Below are positions 1-8,056 of a DNA stretch of 33,689 nucleotides, piece after piece; position 1 is the stretch's first letter, and each line of letters begins with the position of its first letter. The notes beneath the pieces are model-generated. The model had not been told where the DNA came from. It saw nothing but the letters and a program-made list of their open reading frames with translations, and made no database searches. This stretch comes from Dysgonamonadaceae bacterium (lineage in GTDB: Bacteria > Bacteroidota > Bacteroidia > Bacteroidales > Azobacteroidaceae), in the NCBI GenBank assembly GCA_031257875.1, contig JAIRNV010000135.1:1-33689 (forward strand), in the 5' to 3' direction. The position numbers and the translations under genes were made by a program.

Positions 1-52
1 CAAAAGAAATATTTTCCGCTTTATTGTTTTCATTCATTTGTCAATTTCCCAA

Positions 53-366
53 TTTGTCCGCATAACTGACGTCATGCGGGGCGCTGTGCGATTCAAACGT
101 TTCTACCGAGCTGCAATCCCTGACGGAATTATTGCCGGCAGGGTATCTGTAATGCACAAAACCATACCGGTGAACCGGCATCTCGCAGAGATGCAAAGCT
201 CGGTAGAAAATAGCGTATCTCCGCCTTCACCGGCATCTCGTAGAGATGCGGCATTTGTCCGCATAACTGACGTCATGCGGGGCGTTGTGCGATCAAACGT
301 TTCTACCGAGCTGCAATCCCGGACGGGATTATTGCCGGCAGGGTATCTGTAATGCACAAAACCATA
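53..366. repeat. Pair of about 113-bp direct repeats with hairpins between them
   Basis: Two nearly identical copies lie at 53-166 and 254-366, starting TTTGTCCGCATAACTGACG and ending AATGCACAAAACCATA. They differ at only a few bases plus one indel. Between them are two small hairpins, GCATCTC-gca-GAGATGC (about 179-195) and GCATCTC-gta-GAGATGC (about 233-249), and the segment AGCTCGGTAGAAA, which is complementary to TTTCTACCGAGCT inside each copy. A third, partial copy of the repeat end lies at 544-582. Reading frames exist across this stretch on both strands, but they simply translate the repeat, so I call no gene. This is non-coding repeat DNA of unknown function. Confidence 0.8.
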
Positions 367-369
367 CTC

Positions 370-520
370 TTTTGAGACAATAGGAACACAGATAAAACGG
401 ATGATACGAATAGACACAGGTTTTTATATTTTTGACCGGCAGATAATTACGTTTTTCTACAAAAAGAAATATTCAGTGAAAAACCGTTTTATCCGTCTCA
501 TCCGTGTTCTAATTACTCTT
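370..520. repeat. Imperfect inverted repeat in the 5' intergenic region
   Basis: The left arm near 370-415 (GGAACACAGATAAAACGG and following) resembles the reverse complement of the right arm near 475-520 (AGAACACGGATGAGACGG on the minus strand). The two enclose an AT-rich loop. The arms are imperfect, so this is a decayed or loosely conserved hairpin repeat. Apart from the repeats and the promoter described separately, I see nothing else in 1-849. Confidence 0.55.
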
Positions 521-662
521 TTGAAACTTAAGATAAATAAGGTGACGGGATTATTGCCGGCGGGTATCTGTAATGCACAAAATAAAACCGCGTGAAGTAT
601 ATTTATTTTGTATTCCGAAACAGGCTTGAAAACCTAAAATTCACCCAAATGCCCCCAATCAG

Positions 663-691
663 TTGCAATGTAAAAAAATGTCGTATCTTTG
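663..691 (+). promoter_or_regulatory. Bacteroidota-type promoter for the outer-membrane gene
   Basis: TTGCAA at 663-668 is followed, about 18 bp later, by TATCTTTG at 684-691. The latter matches the TAnnTTTG -7 element used by the primary sigma factor of Bacteroidota. The inferred transcript start is about 160 nt before the ATG at 850, giving a long 5' leader. The short inverted element GAAGGAAGGCGATGTTGCCTTCC (around 799-822, shown as arms GGAAGGC and GCCTTCC) lies in that leader. Confidence 0.6.
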
Positions 692-849
692 CTCCGCAAA
701 CGGCAGGTATATGGACGAAAAGCGATAAATTAGATTTTATGCGGAATATTATCTTTTTTTCAAAAGTCGTAAAATATTTTCCGGTTTGATGTGTCTTCAA
801 TGAAGGAAGGCGATGTTGCCTTCCATAAAAAATCAATAATTATTAAAAA

Positions 850-1632
850 ATGAAAAAACTTAAATTATTAGCAGGGCTGCTTTTGTTCAGCGTGTGTGGT
901 TATTCACAGACAGTAAATGTTGGTGTTCGGGGAGGATTGAGTATTCCCAACATTGTATCGGGAGGTGATAATCCTGTGAGTAAAGGGTATTCGTCACGTA
1001 TTGCCGGAGGCGGCGGCGTATTTGCCGAACTGGGTATTAACAATTATGTATCTTTTCGCCTGGGCGTTGAGTATAGCGGCCAGGGCGGTAAGCGTAACGG
1101 TATTCAGGCGATGCCGTCGGAACAGATGATGGCCGGTATTACAGCCGCCATGAGTGGCGGGAACATGGAAGGTATGGACGCTATCCTCAGTCAGATACCT
1201 GAAATATTCTATGCAGATGTTAAAAACACTGCCGCCTTCGACTATCTGATGGTACCGGTATCCGTACAAATCGGAACAAATGCAAACAATCGGTGGCGGG
1301 TTTACGCAAATGTGGGGCCTTTTGTCTCGTTTCTTTTGCGCGGCGAACAAACTACGAAAGGTCAAAGCAAAATATACATGGACGCCGGCAAATCGCAAAC
1401 GCTATGGGATGAAATGGATCTTGGCTCTACGGAAGTGATTACAAGTGATTTGAATCCGGTAAATGCAGGTATTCAGGGAGATGTAGGATTATCTTACCGG
1501 CATGATCGCCACAGGATTTTTATTGAAATCGGCGGCAATTACGGTTTTATCAAAATGCAGAAAGACAAAGCGAACGGTTCAAACCGTATCGGGGCGGCTA
1601 CCGTTATGCTCGGATATGCAATCCAACTGTGA
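850..1632 (+). CDS. Outer-membrane beta-barrel protein (PorT/OMP_b-brl type)
   Basis: The 260-residue product starts with a clear signal peptide (MKKLKLLAGLLLFSVCGYSQ, cleavage expected near residue 19-20). The mature part has alternating polar/hydrophobic strands with aromatic residues and Gly turns (for example GGLSIPNI, YVSFRLGVEYSG, WRVYANVGPFVSF, IFIEIGGNYGF) and ends in a hydrophobic strand GYAIQL, as outer-membrane barrels do. A Met/Gly-rich segment near residues 78-115 could be an extracellular loop or small insert. The family contains porin-like and secretion-accessory proteins with no enzymatic motif, so the role is not known. It stands alone, behind its own promoter and before a terminator-like hairpin. 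Confidence 0.7.
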   Translation: MKKLKLLAGLLLFSVCGYSQTVNVGVRGGLSIPNIVSGGDNPVSKGYSSRIAGGGGVFAELGINNYVSFRLGVEYSGQGGKRNGIQAMPSEQMMAGITAAMSGGNMEGMDAILSQIPEIFYADVKNTAAFDYLMVPVSVQIGTNANNRWRVYANVGPFVSFLLRGEQTTKGQSKIYMDAGKSQTLWDEMDLGSTEVITSDLNPVNAGIQGDVGLSYRHDRHRIFIEIGGNYGFIKMQKDKANGSNRIGAATVMLGYAIQL

Positions 1633-1649
1633 AATAATGATTAATGATT

Positions 1650-1702
1650 AATGATTAATGATTAGTGGTTAATAATTACCGGCAATCTAATCATTAATCA
1701 TT
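1650..1702 (+). terminator. Terminator-like hairpin built from AATGATT repeats
   Basis: The arm AATGATTAATGATTAG (1650-1665) pairs perfectly with CTAATCATTAATCATT (1687-1702) and is followed by a short T run. It can end transcription of the beta-barrel gene. The right arm overlaps the last codons of the convergent gene at 1698. The same AATGATT units recur at 4713-4748, so this may be a repeat family doubling as a terminator. Confidence 0.55.
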
Positions 1703-3227
1703 TTTTCCTATATTTGCAGCAAGCGGGTAAAGCGCTGTAAGCCCCATCATTTGCTTTGTATTTTTCCGTATCGTGTCCGGCTTTCGCCAAAGCCTTCGCT
1801 GCTTCATCCGGCGACGTTTGCTTCGAATCGTACTGCAAATGTAGCTGTTTCGTTTTAATATCCCAAACGGCGGACAAAATGCCGGGTATGTTGTTCGCTG
1901 TTTTTTCAATCCGTTTTTTGCACATTTCGCACAGGCCTTCGACATGCAGAGCCGTTGCACGCAGGGTCTCCGCATCGATGCCGGCATTTAAATTCATCAT
2001 GCTCGGCTTGCCTTCCAGCTGGGCGCCGGCGTCGATAACAAATGCGCCGTTGACAACGATTTCTTCGCCGTCGACAAGTCCGGACAGCACAACGTATGCT
2101 TCGCCCAGGGATGTTCCCAAATCAATTTCCCTGAGTTTGAAAACCGGCAAATCCGTGTCTGGCTGTTTGACGTAAACGATGGAGCGTTTGCCTGTCCACA
2201 GTACCGCTGTCCGGGGGATAATGATTTCATTTCCGGTATGTTTCAAAGCAGCCCTGACATTGGCATTGGCATACATTTCCGGTTTGAGTTCCAGGTGCGG
2301 ATTGGCGGTTTCCACGCGGACTTTGGCGGTTCGCGCGGTTTTGTCGAGTATTGGGTCGATGAAAGAAATTTTACCGGAAAAGGTTTTGCCCGGCAATGTT
2401 TGCAGCGTGTATTCCACCCTGTCGCCGGTTTTCAGGTAAGGCAAATCCGATTCGTAGGCATCGAATATCGCCCAGACCGACGACAAATCCGCCAAGTCAA
2501 ACAGTGCGCCGCCCTGGCTGACATAGTCGCCCTGTTCGACTTTCTTGTCAATCACGGCGCCGCCCGCATTCGCCAAAATATTTGTAACCGGCAAAACCTT
2601 GCCTGTCTGCTCGATTTCGGCAATTTGCCTGTCGGAAAGTTTCCAGAAACGGAGTTTTTCGCGGGCGGCGTTCAGCAGGGCAGGTTGAGTCGTTTCCAAT
2701 TTTTTCGCTTCCAGCAGTTCTTGTTGGGCATTCAGTAAGTCAGGCGAATGGATTTTTGCAATCACCTGCCCTTCCCGAACGGTTTCGCCGGCAAAATTGA
2801 CCGAAAGCGTTTCGATGCGTCCGCTGACGTGCGACACCAGCGAGCGCAAAAGCCGTTCGTCGGGCTTGATGATGCCGTACATGCGTATTTCTTTTACGGG
2901 TGCTGCCCGTCCGACAGGCATTGTTTGAATGTTTGCCAGTGCGACGGCTTCTTCCGACATTTGAATTGCGTCGGGGTCGATGTTTTCCGTACCTGTTCCC
3001 GTCGTTTTGAGGGGGATTAAATCCATGGCGCAGATGGGGCATTTGCCCGGACGGGGCTGGCGGATTTGCGGATGCATGGAGCAGGTCCATGTTTGCGTTT
3101 CGTTTTCGGAAACCTGTTCCGCCGGGTGGTTGTGCCGGGAATGGCCGCCGAATATCAGCCGGCCGAAAAAGATTCCTGCTGCGAGGAACAGTCCGTAGAG
3201 GACGTACTTTAATTTGTTTGTTTTCAT
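1698..3227 (-). CDS. cusB: CusB-type RND efflux periplasmic adaptor with HMBD and C-terminal HMA-like domain
   Basis: This 509-residue membrane-fusion protein links the inner-membrane RND pump to the outer-membrane channel for Cu/Ag-type metal export. An N-terminal membrane anchor (about residues 6-26) is followed by a heavy-metal-binding domain with C49, H52, C63 and C66 (TCSMHPQ, KCPICAMDL). The usual adaptor barrel-sandwich and beta-barrel then follow (GRIETLSVNFAGE, SSVWAIFDAYESDL, VVNGAFVIDAGAQLEGK). The last 85 or so residues form a ferredoxin-like HMA-type domain with a CEMC motif near residues 432-435, which plain CusB lacks. It lies 28 bp downstream of the CusC-type gene and is probably co-transcribed with it. 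The assignment to the family is firm; the precise metal is inferred from the neighbours. Confidence 0.9.
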   Translation of the reverse strand: MKTNKLKYVLYGLFLAAGIFFGRLIFGGHSRHNHPAEQVSENETQTWTCSMHPQIRQPRPGKCPICAMDLIPLKTTGTGTENIDPDAIQMSEEAVALANIQTMPVGRAAPVKEIRMYGIIKPDERLLRSLVSHVSGRIETLSVNFAGETVREGQVIAKIHSPDLLNAQQELLEAKKLETTQPALLNAAREKLRFWKLSDRQIAEIEQTGKVLPVTNILANAGGAVIDKKVEQGDYVSQGGALFDLADLSSVWAIFDAYESDLPYLKTGDRVEYTLQTLPGKTFSGKISFIDPILDKTARTAKVRVETANPHLELKPEMYANANVRAALKHTGNEIIIPRTAVLWTGKRSIVYVKQPDTDLPVFKLREIDLGTSLGEAYVVLSGLVDGEEIVVNGAFVIDAGAQLEGKPSMMNLNAGIDAETLRATALHVEGLCEMCKKRIEKTANNIPGILSAVWDIKTKQLHLQYDSKQTSPDEAAKALAKAGHDTEKYKANDGAYSALPACCKYRKK

Positions 3228-3255
3228 ATAAAAATGAGTTAATTAGTCAACTCGT

Positions 3256-4710
3256 TTACTTATCATAATCAGACATTAATTTTTGAATATTTGCCGCCAT
3301 TGTATTGTAATCGGCGACCGCTTCGGCTGTTTTCAGTTCGTAGTCCAGCAGTTGGCGCTGCACCTGAATTACGCTTGACAAATCGTTTTTGCCCGATGCA
3401 AATTCTTGAATCATCAGGTTAAAAGCGGTTTGCGCCAGTTCCGTCTGTTTCCGGTAAAGGGCAATCCGCCGCGCGGCGTTGTCCATCTGGTGTTTGGTGC
3501 GATAGAGTTCGGCTTCAAGCATGTTTTGGGTGTCGGCGTATTTTTCGCGGCTTGCCTGCTGCAAAAAAGCGTTTTCCCGCTGCTGCGCCCTGTATTTGCT
3601 CCTGTAAACCGGAATACTGACGGATACCATCGGCATAATCATGTCCCGGCCGTTCATGCTGTTCATACCGCCCGTATTGCTCATGCCGCCCATACCGTCA
3701 TCTACCGCCGCACCCGCCGGTTTTTTATTTACAAGCATGTATTGCAGGCCAATGCCGAACATCGGGTAACTCATTTTCCTGTCCATTTCGGCTTTTGCCC
3801 GGTATGCCGATTCTTCTTCGCTAATCATGTTCAACATGGGATTCTGATTTGCCAGCAGGGTTTTAGCCGCCGCAATATCAAGGATAAAAGGAATTTGTTT
3901 CAATGAATCGGGAATTTGGATTTCGCTTTCGGCGGAACGGTTCAGCAAGGCGTTGAATTTGGCTTTTTCGGCCTGTATTTCCGACAGTATATTTTCCATG
4001 TTGTTGTCGGTTTCTGCTGTTTCCAGGCGGATTTGCAGGACTTCGGACATGCCGGACGTGTTTCCCCGCGACATTTGCGACATTGAAGACATTTGCGACA
4101 TGGGGGGCGAAGGGCTAACGGCCGGGGCGGTCATGTTCATAGCTCCCCCCAAAGAGGGGGGAGCGGCTGCGGATTCAGACTCACTGCGGTTGTTGCTCCG
4201 GCGCCCCCCTTCGGGGGCGGGTATGGGGGCGGTAAATCTTTGCAAAGCCAGTTTTTCCAGATGCGTCAGCAGTTTTTTGTTTTTCCGGTTGTTATTTAAT
4301 TGCTGTTGCAACCGGCAAAGCGTAAACCACCGGGTATAGACGTCGAGAAATAATTTATCCCGCGTTTCGCGAAACTGCTCGAAAGCCATTTGCGCCATGT
4401 GCAGGGCTTCCGTGCGGGCGGCTTTCCGTGTGCCGAACCATGGGAACATCTGCATCAGTTTGACGTCGGCAACCTGTTTCCCGTCAACGATTTCCATCGG
4501 CTGCAGGAAAAAGCCCAAATCTAATTGCGGGTCCTGCAGGGCGCCGGCCTGCGGGACTTTCTGCAAAGCGGCCAGGTAAGTCAGGAAACCGGCTTTCACG
4601 CCCGGATTGTTTTCTGCCGCAATTTTCAGATACCGGGGCAGGGAATCGGTTTGGGCGGAGACGGAGTGATACATTGTTATGAATAAAATTGCTGTTATGA
4701 TCCTGTTCAT
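3256..4710 (-). CDS. cusC: CusC-type TolC-family outer-membrane factor, Met-rich
   Basis: The 484-residue product has a signal peptide (MNRIITAILFITMYHSVSAQ). It has a TolC-type alpha-helical repeat organisation: an N-terminal YLKIAAENNPGVKA helix, PQAGALQDPQLDLGFF, and long amphipathic helices rich in Ala and Gln. It should be the outer-membrane channel of the Cus-type pump. Two Met-rich stretches (roughly residues 190-215 and 345-365, with MSQMSSMSQMS and MGGMSN) suit Cu(I) handling. Residues of about 159-190 are encoded by a G/C-rich palindromic element inserted in frame, described separately. It precedes cusB by 28 bp. Confidence 0.88.
   Translation of the reverse strand: MNRIITAILFITMYHSVSAQTDSLPRYLKIAAENNPGVKAGFLTYLAALQKVPQAGALQDPQLDLGFFLQPMEIVDGKQVADVKLMQMFPWFGTRKAARTEALHMAQMAFEQFRETRDKLFLDVYTRWFTLCRLQQQLNNNRKNKKLLTHLEKLALQRFTAPIPAPEGGRRSNNRSESESAAAPPSLGGAMNMTAPAVSPSPPMSQMSSMSQMSRGNTSGMSEVLQIRLETAETDNNMENILSEIQAEKAKFNALLNRSAESEIQIPDSLKQIPFILDIAAAKTLLANQNPMLNMISEEESAYRAKAEMDRKMSYPMFGIGLQYMLVNKKPAGAAVDDGMGGMSNTGGMNSMNGRDMIMPMVSVSIPVYRSKYRAQQRENAFLQQASREKYADTQNMLEAELYRTKHQMDNAARRIALYRKQTELAQTAFNLMIQEFASGKNDLSSVIQVQRQLLDYELKTAEAVADYNTMAANIQKLMSDYDK
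4142..4235. repeat. Palindromic repeat element inserted in frame within cusC
   Basis: Inside the coding region, GCTCCCCCC-aaaga-GGGGGGAGC (4142-4164, a perfect 9-bp stem) and GCCCCC-cttc-GGGGGC (4203-4218) form two strong hairpins about 40 bp apart. The segment encodes a low-complexity stretch (APEGGRRSNN, SESESAAAPPSLGG) unlike the helical surroundings. Reading is kept open through the insert, so it adds about 30 residues to what should be a loop of the channel protein. Confidence 0.65.
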
Positions 4711-4712
4711 GC

Positions 4713-5085
4713 TAATGATTAGTGATTAGTGATTAATGATTATTAATGACTCATGTTACGCAAATTACACAAATCTGTTAATTTGCAGATCTGCAAAACC
4801 TTCCCGGCGTCTTTTTGGAGCTTTTGTCAGCTGACAAAACCTTCCTGACGTCTTTTTGGAGCTTGTGATCGCGATCAAAACCCTTTGTTCGGACGAGGCT
4901 GTGCCTCGTTCGCCGTATCCTTACAGGTTGTACCTGTCTGACAGGCAGAGCCTGTCGGGATAGCCGGCGCGAGGTTGGAACCTCGCACCAACGGGGGGAT
5001 TGTTTTGAACGCGAATTGCGCAAATTACGCACATTTTACATTTGAATTTTATCAAATAAATTTGTGTAATTCGCGTAATTCGCGT
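4713..5085. repeat. Intergenic repeat block: variable palindromes, mini-hairpins and a long inverted repeat
   Basis: No gene is visible here. The block contains AATGATT-type repeats (4713-4748), then three perfect palindromes joined by a common linker: TTTGCAGATCTGCAAA (4782-4797), TTTTGTCAGCTGACAAAA (4822-4839) and TGATCGCGATCA (4866-4877). The linker resembles CCTGACGTCTTTTTGGAGCTT, split here as CCTGACGTC plus TTTTTGGAGCTT. Next come CGAGGC-tgt-GCCTCG (4894-4908), ACAGGT-tgt-ACCTGT (4923-4937), GACAGGC-aga-GCCTGTC (4940-4956) and GCGAGGTT-gg-AACCTCGC (4969-4986). A long inverted repeat (about 5003-5094) starting GTTTTGAACGCGAATT runs to the copA end. An Arg-rich reading frame on the minus strand here is a translation of hairpins and is not called. 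Confidence 0.8.
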
Positions 5086-7311
5086 TCAAAACAGATTCGT
5101 CCCTGCCTTAAGTGGGCTACCGTTAAAACGGAGGCTGTTCAGCACAACGCTTACACTGCTTAAAGCCATTGCAGCCCCTGCAATCATCGGATTGAGCAAA
5201 AAGCCGGTGAAAGGATAAAGCGCGCCGGCTGCAAGGGGAATACCAATCAGGTTGTAGATAAACGCCCAGAACAGGTTTTGGCGGATGGTCGCCACCGTAT
5301 TGCGGGACAGGCGGATAGCGGCCGCTATCTTTCGCAAGTCGCCCGAAACAATCGTAACGCCGGCTGTTGCGACAGCAATGTCGCTTCCTTTACCCATCGC
5401 GATGCTGACGTCGGCCTGCGCCAGAGCCGCACTGTCGTTGATTCCGTCGCCGACCATCGCCACTGTTTTCCCTTCCTGCTGCTTCGTTTTTACCAGACGC
5501 AGTTTATCTTCGGGCAGCGCCTGTGCAATAAATTCTTTGATTCCCGCCCGGCGGGCAACCGCCCTGGCGGCCGTTTCGCTGTCGCCTGTCGCCATCACGA
5601 TTTCAATGCCGGACGCCTGCAACTGCTTGATGCTTTGCCGCGCAAACGGCTTTATTTCATCCGATACGGCGAACACAGCCATGATTTGCGTTTCCGTTCC
5701 GAACAGGACAACCGTATGGCTCTCCTCTTCTTTTGCCGTTATCCATTCCCGGACTTCATCACTGTTGCCGGCAGCGGTAAACAACAGGGTATTGCCCGCG
5801 TAAAAATCCGTATCCCCGATGGTGGCTTTTACGCCTTTGCCGGGCAATATTTCCACGGCGAACGAATCAGGCGAGTTTGCTGCATAAGGGATTACACCTG
5901 TAATTGCTTTTGCCAGCGGATGCCCCGACGATTTTTCCATGCAGTATAAAATACGGTAAAATTCTTCCGTTTCGGGAACCAGCCATTTCATGTCCGTAAC
6001 TTCCGGGATGCCCTGCGTAACCGTCCCTGTTTTATCCATCACAACGGTATCGACTTTCCGCAGGGTTTCCAGGCTGTCCATATCTTTTATCAAAATGCCC
6101 TGCCCGGCGCCTTTTCCCATCCCGACCACGATGGCGGTGGGCGTTGCCAGTCCGAGTGCGCACGGGCAGGCGATAATCAGCACGGTTACAAATGCAAGGA
6201 AAGCATGAACCGGGGCGCCGGCGCCTCCGAAAAGCATCCACAGCAGTGCCGAAAGCGCGGCAATGGCCGCCACTGCGGGGACAAAAATACCGGTTATTTT
6301 ATCAACGGTTTTCTGGACAGGCGCCTTTGTGCCCTGCGCTTCGCTTACCAGGCGTATGATTTGCGCCAGCAAGGTTTCGTTCCCCGGTTTTGTAACGCGG
6401 AACTTAAAACTTCCATGCTGATTGACGGTTCCCGCAAACACGCGCTGCCCCGCGTTCTTTTCCACCGGAACGGGTTCGCCGGTAATCATGCTTTCGTCCA
6501 CAAAAGAATATCCGCCGGTAACGACGCCGTCTACCGGAATCTTTTCCCCTGCTTTTACCCATACAATATCGTGAACGCCAATATCGCGAATATCAATTTC
6601 CGCTGCGCTTCCGTCGGGACGGACAACCGTAGCCGTTTTTGACTGCAACCCGGCCAGTTTTTTTATTGAATCCGAAGTTTTCCTTTTGGCTTTTTCTTCC
6701 AGCAACTTGCCGATAAGGATAAATGCAATCAGCACGCCGGCCGTTTCAAAATAAAGCCCGGCATGTATTCCCCTGCCTGTCCAGAATTGAGGATACAGCA
6801 GGCCGAACAGGCTGAACGCATAAGCCGTCGCAGTACTCAGGGAGACAAGCGTATTCATGTTCATCCGCCGGTGTCTGGCCTGCCGGTATGCGTCAATAAA
6901 AAAGGAGCGTCCGCAAACAGATAGCACGAGCGTAGCGAGTATGCCCTCCGCATATCCCGTCCACGAAAAGTTTGCTAACGGGGTCATTGATAAAACAATC
7001 AGGCCGGCGGACAAAATCAGCGCGGTAACCGTCTGTATTTTCAAACGGCGATAACGCTGTTTTTCGCCCTGTTCCAACAATTTGTCCCCGTCTTCATTTT
7101 CAGGGGCAACCACAAGGTCGTAACCGGCTTCCCGCACGGCTTTCCGCAGTTCCATTGCACCGGTAAGCGCTTTGTCGTATTCGATACTTGCCGTCTGGGT
7201 GGCAAAATTGACACTGGCGCTTATTACGCCCGGCTGCTTCTGCAATACTTTTTGAACATGGCTGGCACAGCCGGCGCAGGACATCTTAACTATGATTTTT
7301 ATTTGATTCAT
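5086..7311 (-). CDS. copA: Copper-translocating P1B-type ATPase
   Basis: This 741-residue inner-membrane ATPase exports Cu(I) from the cytoplasm. One N-terminal HMA domain carries the metal site C12-x-x-C15 ([12 protein letters not shown]). The actuator domain has TGEP, the membrane metal site is CPC near residue 380 ([13 protein letters not shown]), the phosphorylation motif DKTGT is near residue 425, and the ATP-binding/hinge part has SSGHPLAKA (the HP motif) and [20 protein letters not shown]. Eight transmembrane segments fit the hydrophobic stretches. The length is typical for a single-HMA CopA. The CPC motif and the Cus-type genes on both sides support copper or silver as the substrate. 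Confidence 0.95.
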   Translation of the reverse strand: MNQIKIIVKMSCAGCASHVQKVLQKQPGVISASVNFATQTASIEYDKALTGAMELRKAVREAGYDLVVAPENEDGDKLLEQGEKQRYRRLKIQTVTALILSAGLIVLSMTPLANFSWTGYAEGILATLVLSVCGRSFFIDAYRQARHRRMNMNTLVSLSTATAYAFSLFGLLYPQFWTGRGIHAGLYFETAGVLIAFILIGKLLEEKAKRKTSDSIKKLAGLQSKTATVVRPDGSAAEIDIRDIGVHDIVWVKAGEKIPVDGVVTGGYSFVDESMITGEPVPVEKNAGQRVFAGTVNQHGSFKFRVTKPGNETLLAQIIRLVSEAQGTKAPVQKTVDKITGIFVPAVAAIAALSALLWMLFGGAGAPVHAFLAFVTVLIIACPCALGLATPTAIVVGMGKGAGQGILIKDMDSLETLRKVDTVVMDKTGTVTQGIPEVTDMKWLVPETEEFYRILYCMEKSSGHPLAKAITGVIPYAANSPDSFAVEILPGKGVKATIGDTDFYAGNTLLFTAAGNSDEVREWITAKEEESHTVVLFGTETQIMAVFAVSDEIKPFARQSIKQLQASGIEIVMATGDSETAARAVARRAGIKEFIAQALPEDKLRLVKTKQQEGKTVAMVGDGINDSAALAQADVSIAMGKGSDIAVATAGVTIVSGDLRKIAAAIRLSRNTVATIRQNLFWAFIYNLIGIPLAAGALYPFTGFLLNPMIAGAAMALSSVSVVLNSLRFNGSPLKAGTNLF

Positions 7312-7514
7312 TTGATTATTATGATTACGTTGTCTGTACTATGATTTTTTACTATGATTTGATTATGATTTTTTTGATTGCTATGATTAAAATGTGAGAG
7401 AAAAAATCATGGTAATCATAAAAATCACAATAAATCATAGTCGATGTTTTTTGATTGCTATGATTTTTTTACGTTAAATGTTAAATCATAGCAATCATAA
7501 AAATCATAATCAAA
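7312..7514. repeat. Hairpin-forming TATGATT repeats downstream of the GxxExxY gene
   Basis: The stretch is made of units such as TTTTTTGATTGCTATGATT and their reverse complements (AATCATAGCAATCATAAAAA), arranged so that successive units can fold on each other. It is strongly AT-rich, unlike the GC-balanced genes around it. Matching units flank the other side of the GxxExxY gene at 7908-8056. Confidence 0.75.
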
Positions 7515-7907
7515 TCATAGTCGATGTTTTTTGTTAGTTAGTCGTTTGAATACCAGGCTTGCTTCGCCAAAATTGATTAACAGCCCGATTTCAAGATTAT
7601 AGGCTTCCAAATAGTTAATTGCCTGCGCAAAATGAGCATTATCTAAAGCGCTGACCGCTTTTAACTCAACTGATATTACGTCTTCGACAAAAAAATCAAC
7701 TCGCCGTGTGCCGATTCGTTCTTCACGGTAGAAAATCGGCATCACAAATTCCCGTTGAAACCGAATCCCTGCCATACGCAGTTCAATCGCTAACGCCCTT
7801 TGATAAATCACTTCCTGAAAACCGTTTCCTAAAGTTCTGTGAACGGTCATCGCACATCCTATTATTCTGGATGTCAACTCTGAATATTTGTATTGTTCTT
7901 TTATCAT
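7515..7907 (-). CDS. GxxExxY family protein
   Basis: The 130-residue protein carries the family signature GFQEVIY (Gly-x-x-Glu-x-x-Tyr) near residues 28-34. It is followed by RRVDFFVEDVISVELKAV, which supplies the Asp and the E-x-K of a PD-(D/E)XK-like core, and ALDNAHFAQAINYL with the usual Gln. The family is common in Bacteroidota and of unknown role; a nuclease-like fold is an inference from the motif. It is sandwiched between cusA and copA, flanked on both sides by inverted TATGATT repeats, and has no obvious link to copper. The likely reading is a passenger gene inserted into the efflux operon. Confidence 0.88.
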   Translation of the reverse strand: MIKEQYKYSELTSRIIGCAMTVHRTLGNGFQEVIYQRALAIELRMAGIRFQREFVMPIFYREERIGTRRVDFFVEDVISVELKAVSALDNAHFAQAINYLEAYNLEIGLLINFGEASLVFKRLTNKKHRL

Positions 7908-8056
7908 CGTCTTAAACTATGATTTTATTATGATTTTTTTGATTGCGGTGATAATTGTCTATACTATGATTTTAGTTTGATTTTTTTGATTGCTATGATT
8001 TTAAGGTAGCGAAAAAAAAATCATAGCAATCAAAAAAATCACAATAAAATCATAGT
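7908..8056. repeat. Hairpin-forming TATGATT repeats upstream of the GxxExxY gene
   Basis: TATGATTTT units at 7917-8000 face reverse-complement AATCATAGCAATCAAAAAA units at 8010-8056. The last few bases encode the C-terminal residues and stop codon of cusA, so the repeat runs into the coding sequence. It is the same family as 7312-7514. Confidence 0.75.

Noticed and set aside
38-417. Reading frames of about 100 residues on both strands
   Set aside because: Both are repeat translations of the duplicated 113-bp element.
4778-5032. Arg-rich 84-residue minus-strand protein
   Set aside because: It translates a string of hairpin repeats and has no start signal or domain.
5278-5949. Long plus-strand reading frame opposite copA
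   Set aside because: It is the antisense shadow of a well-supported gene and shows no family features.
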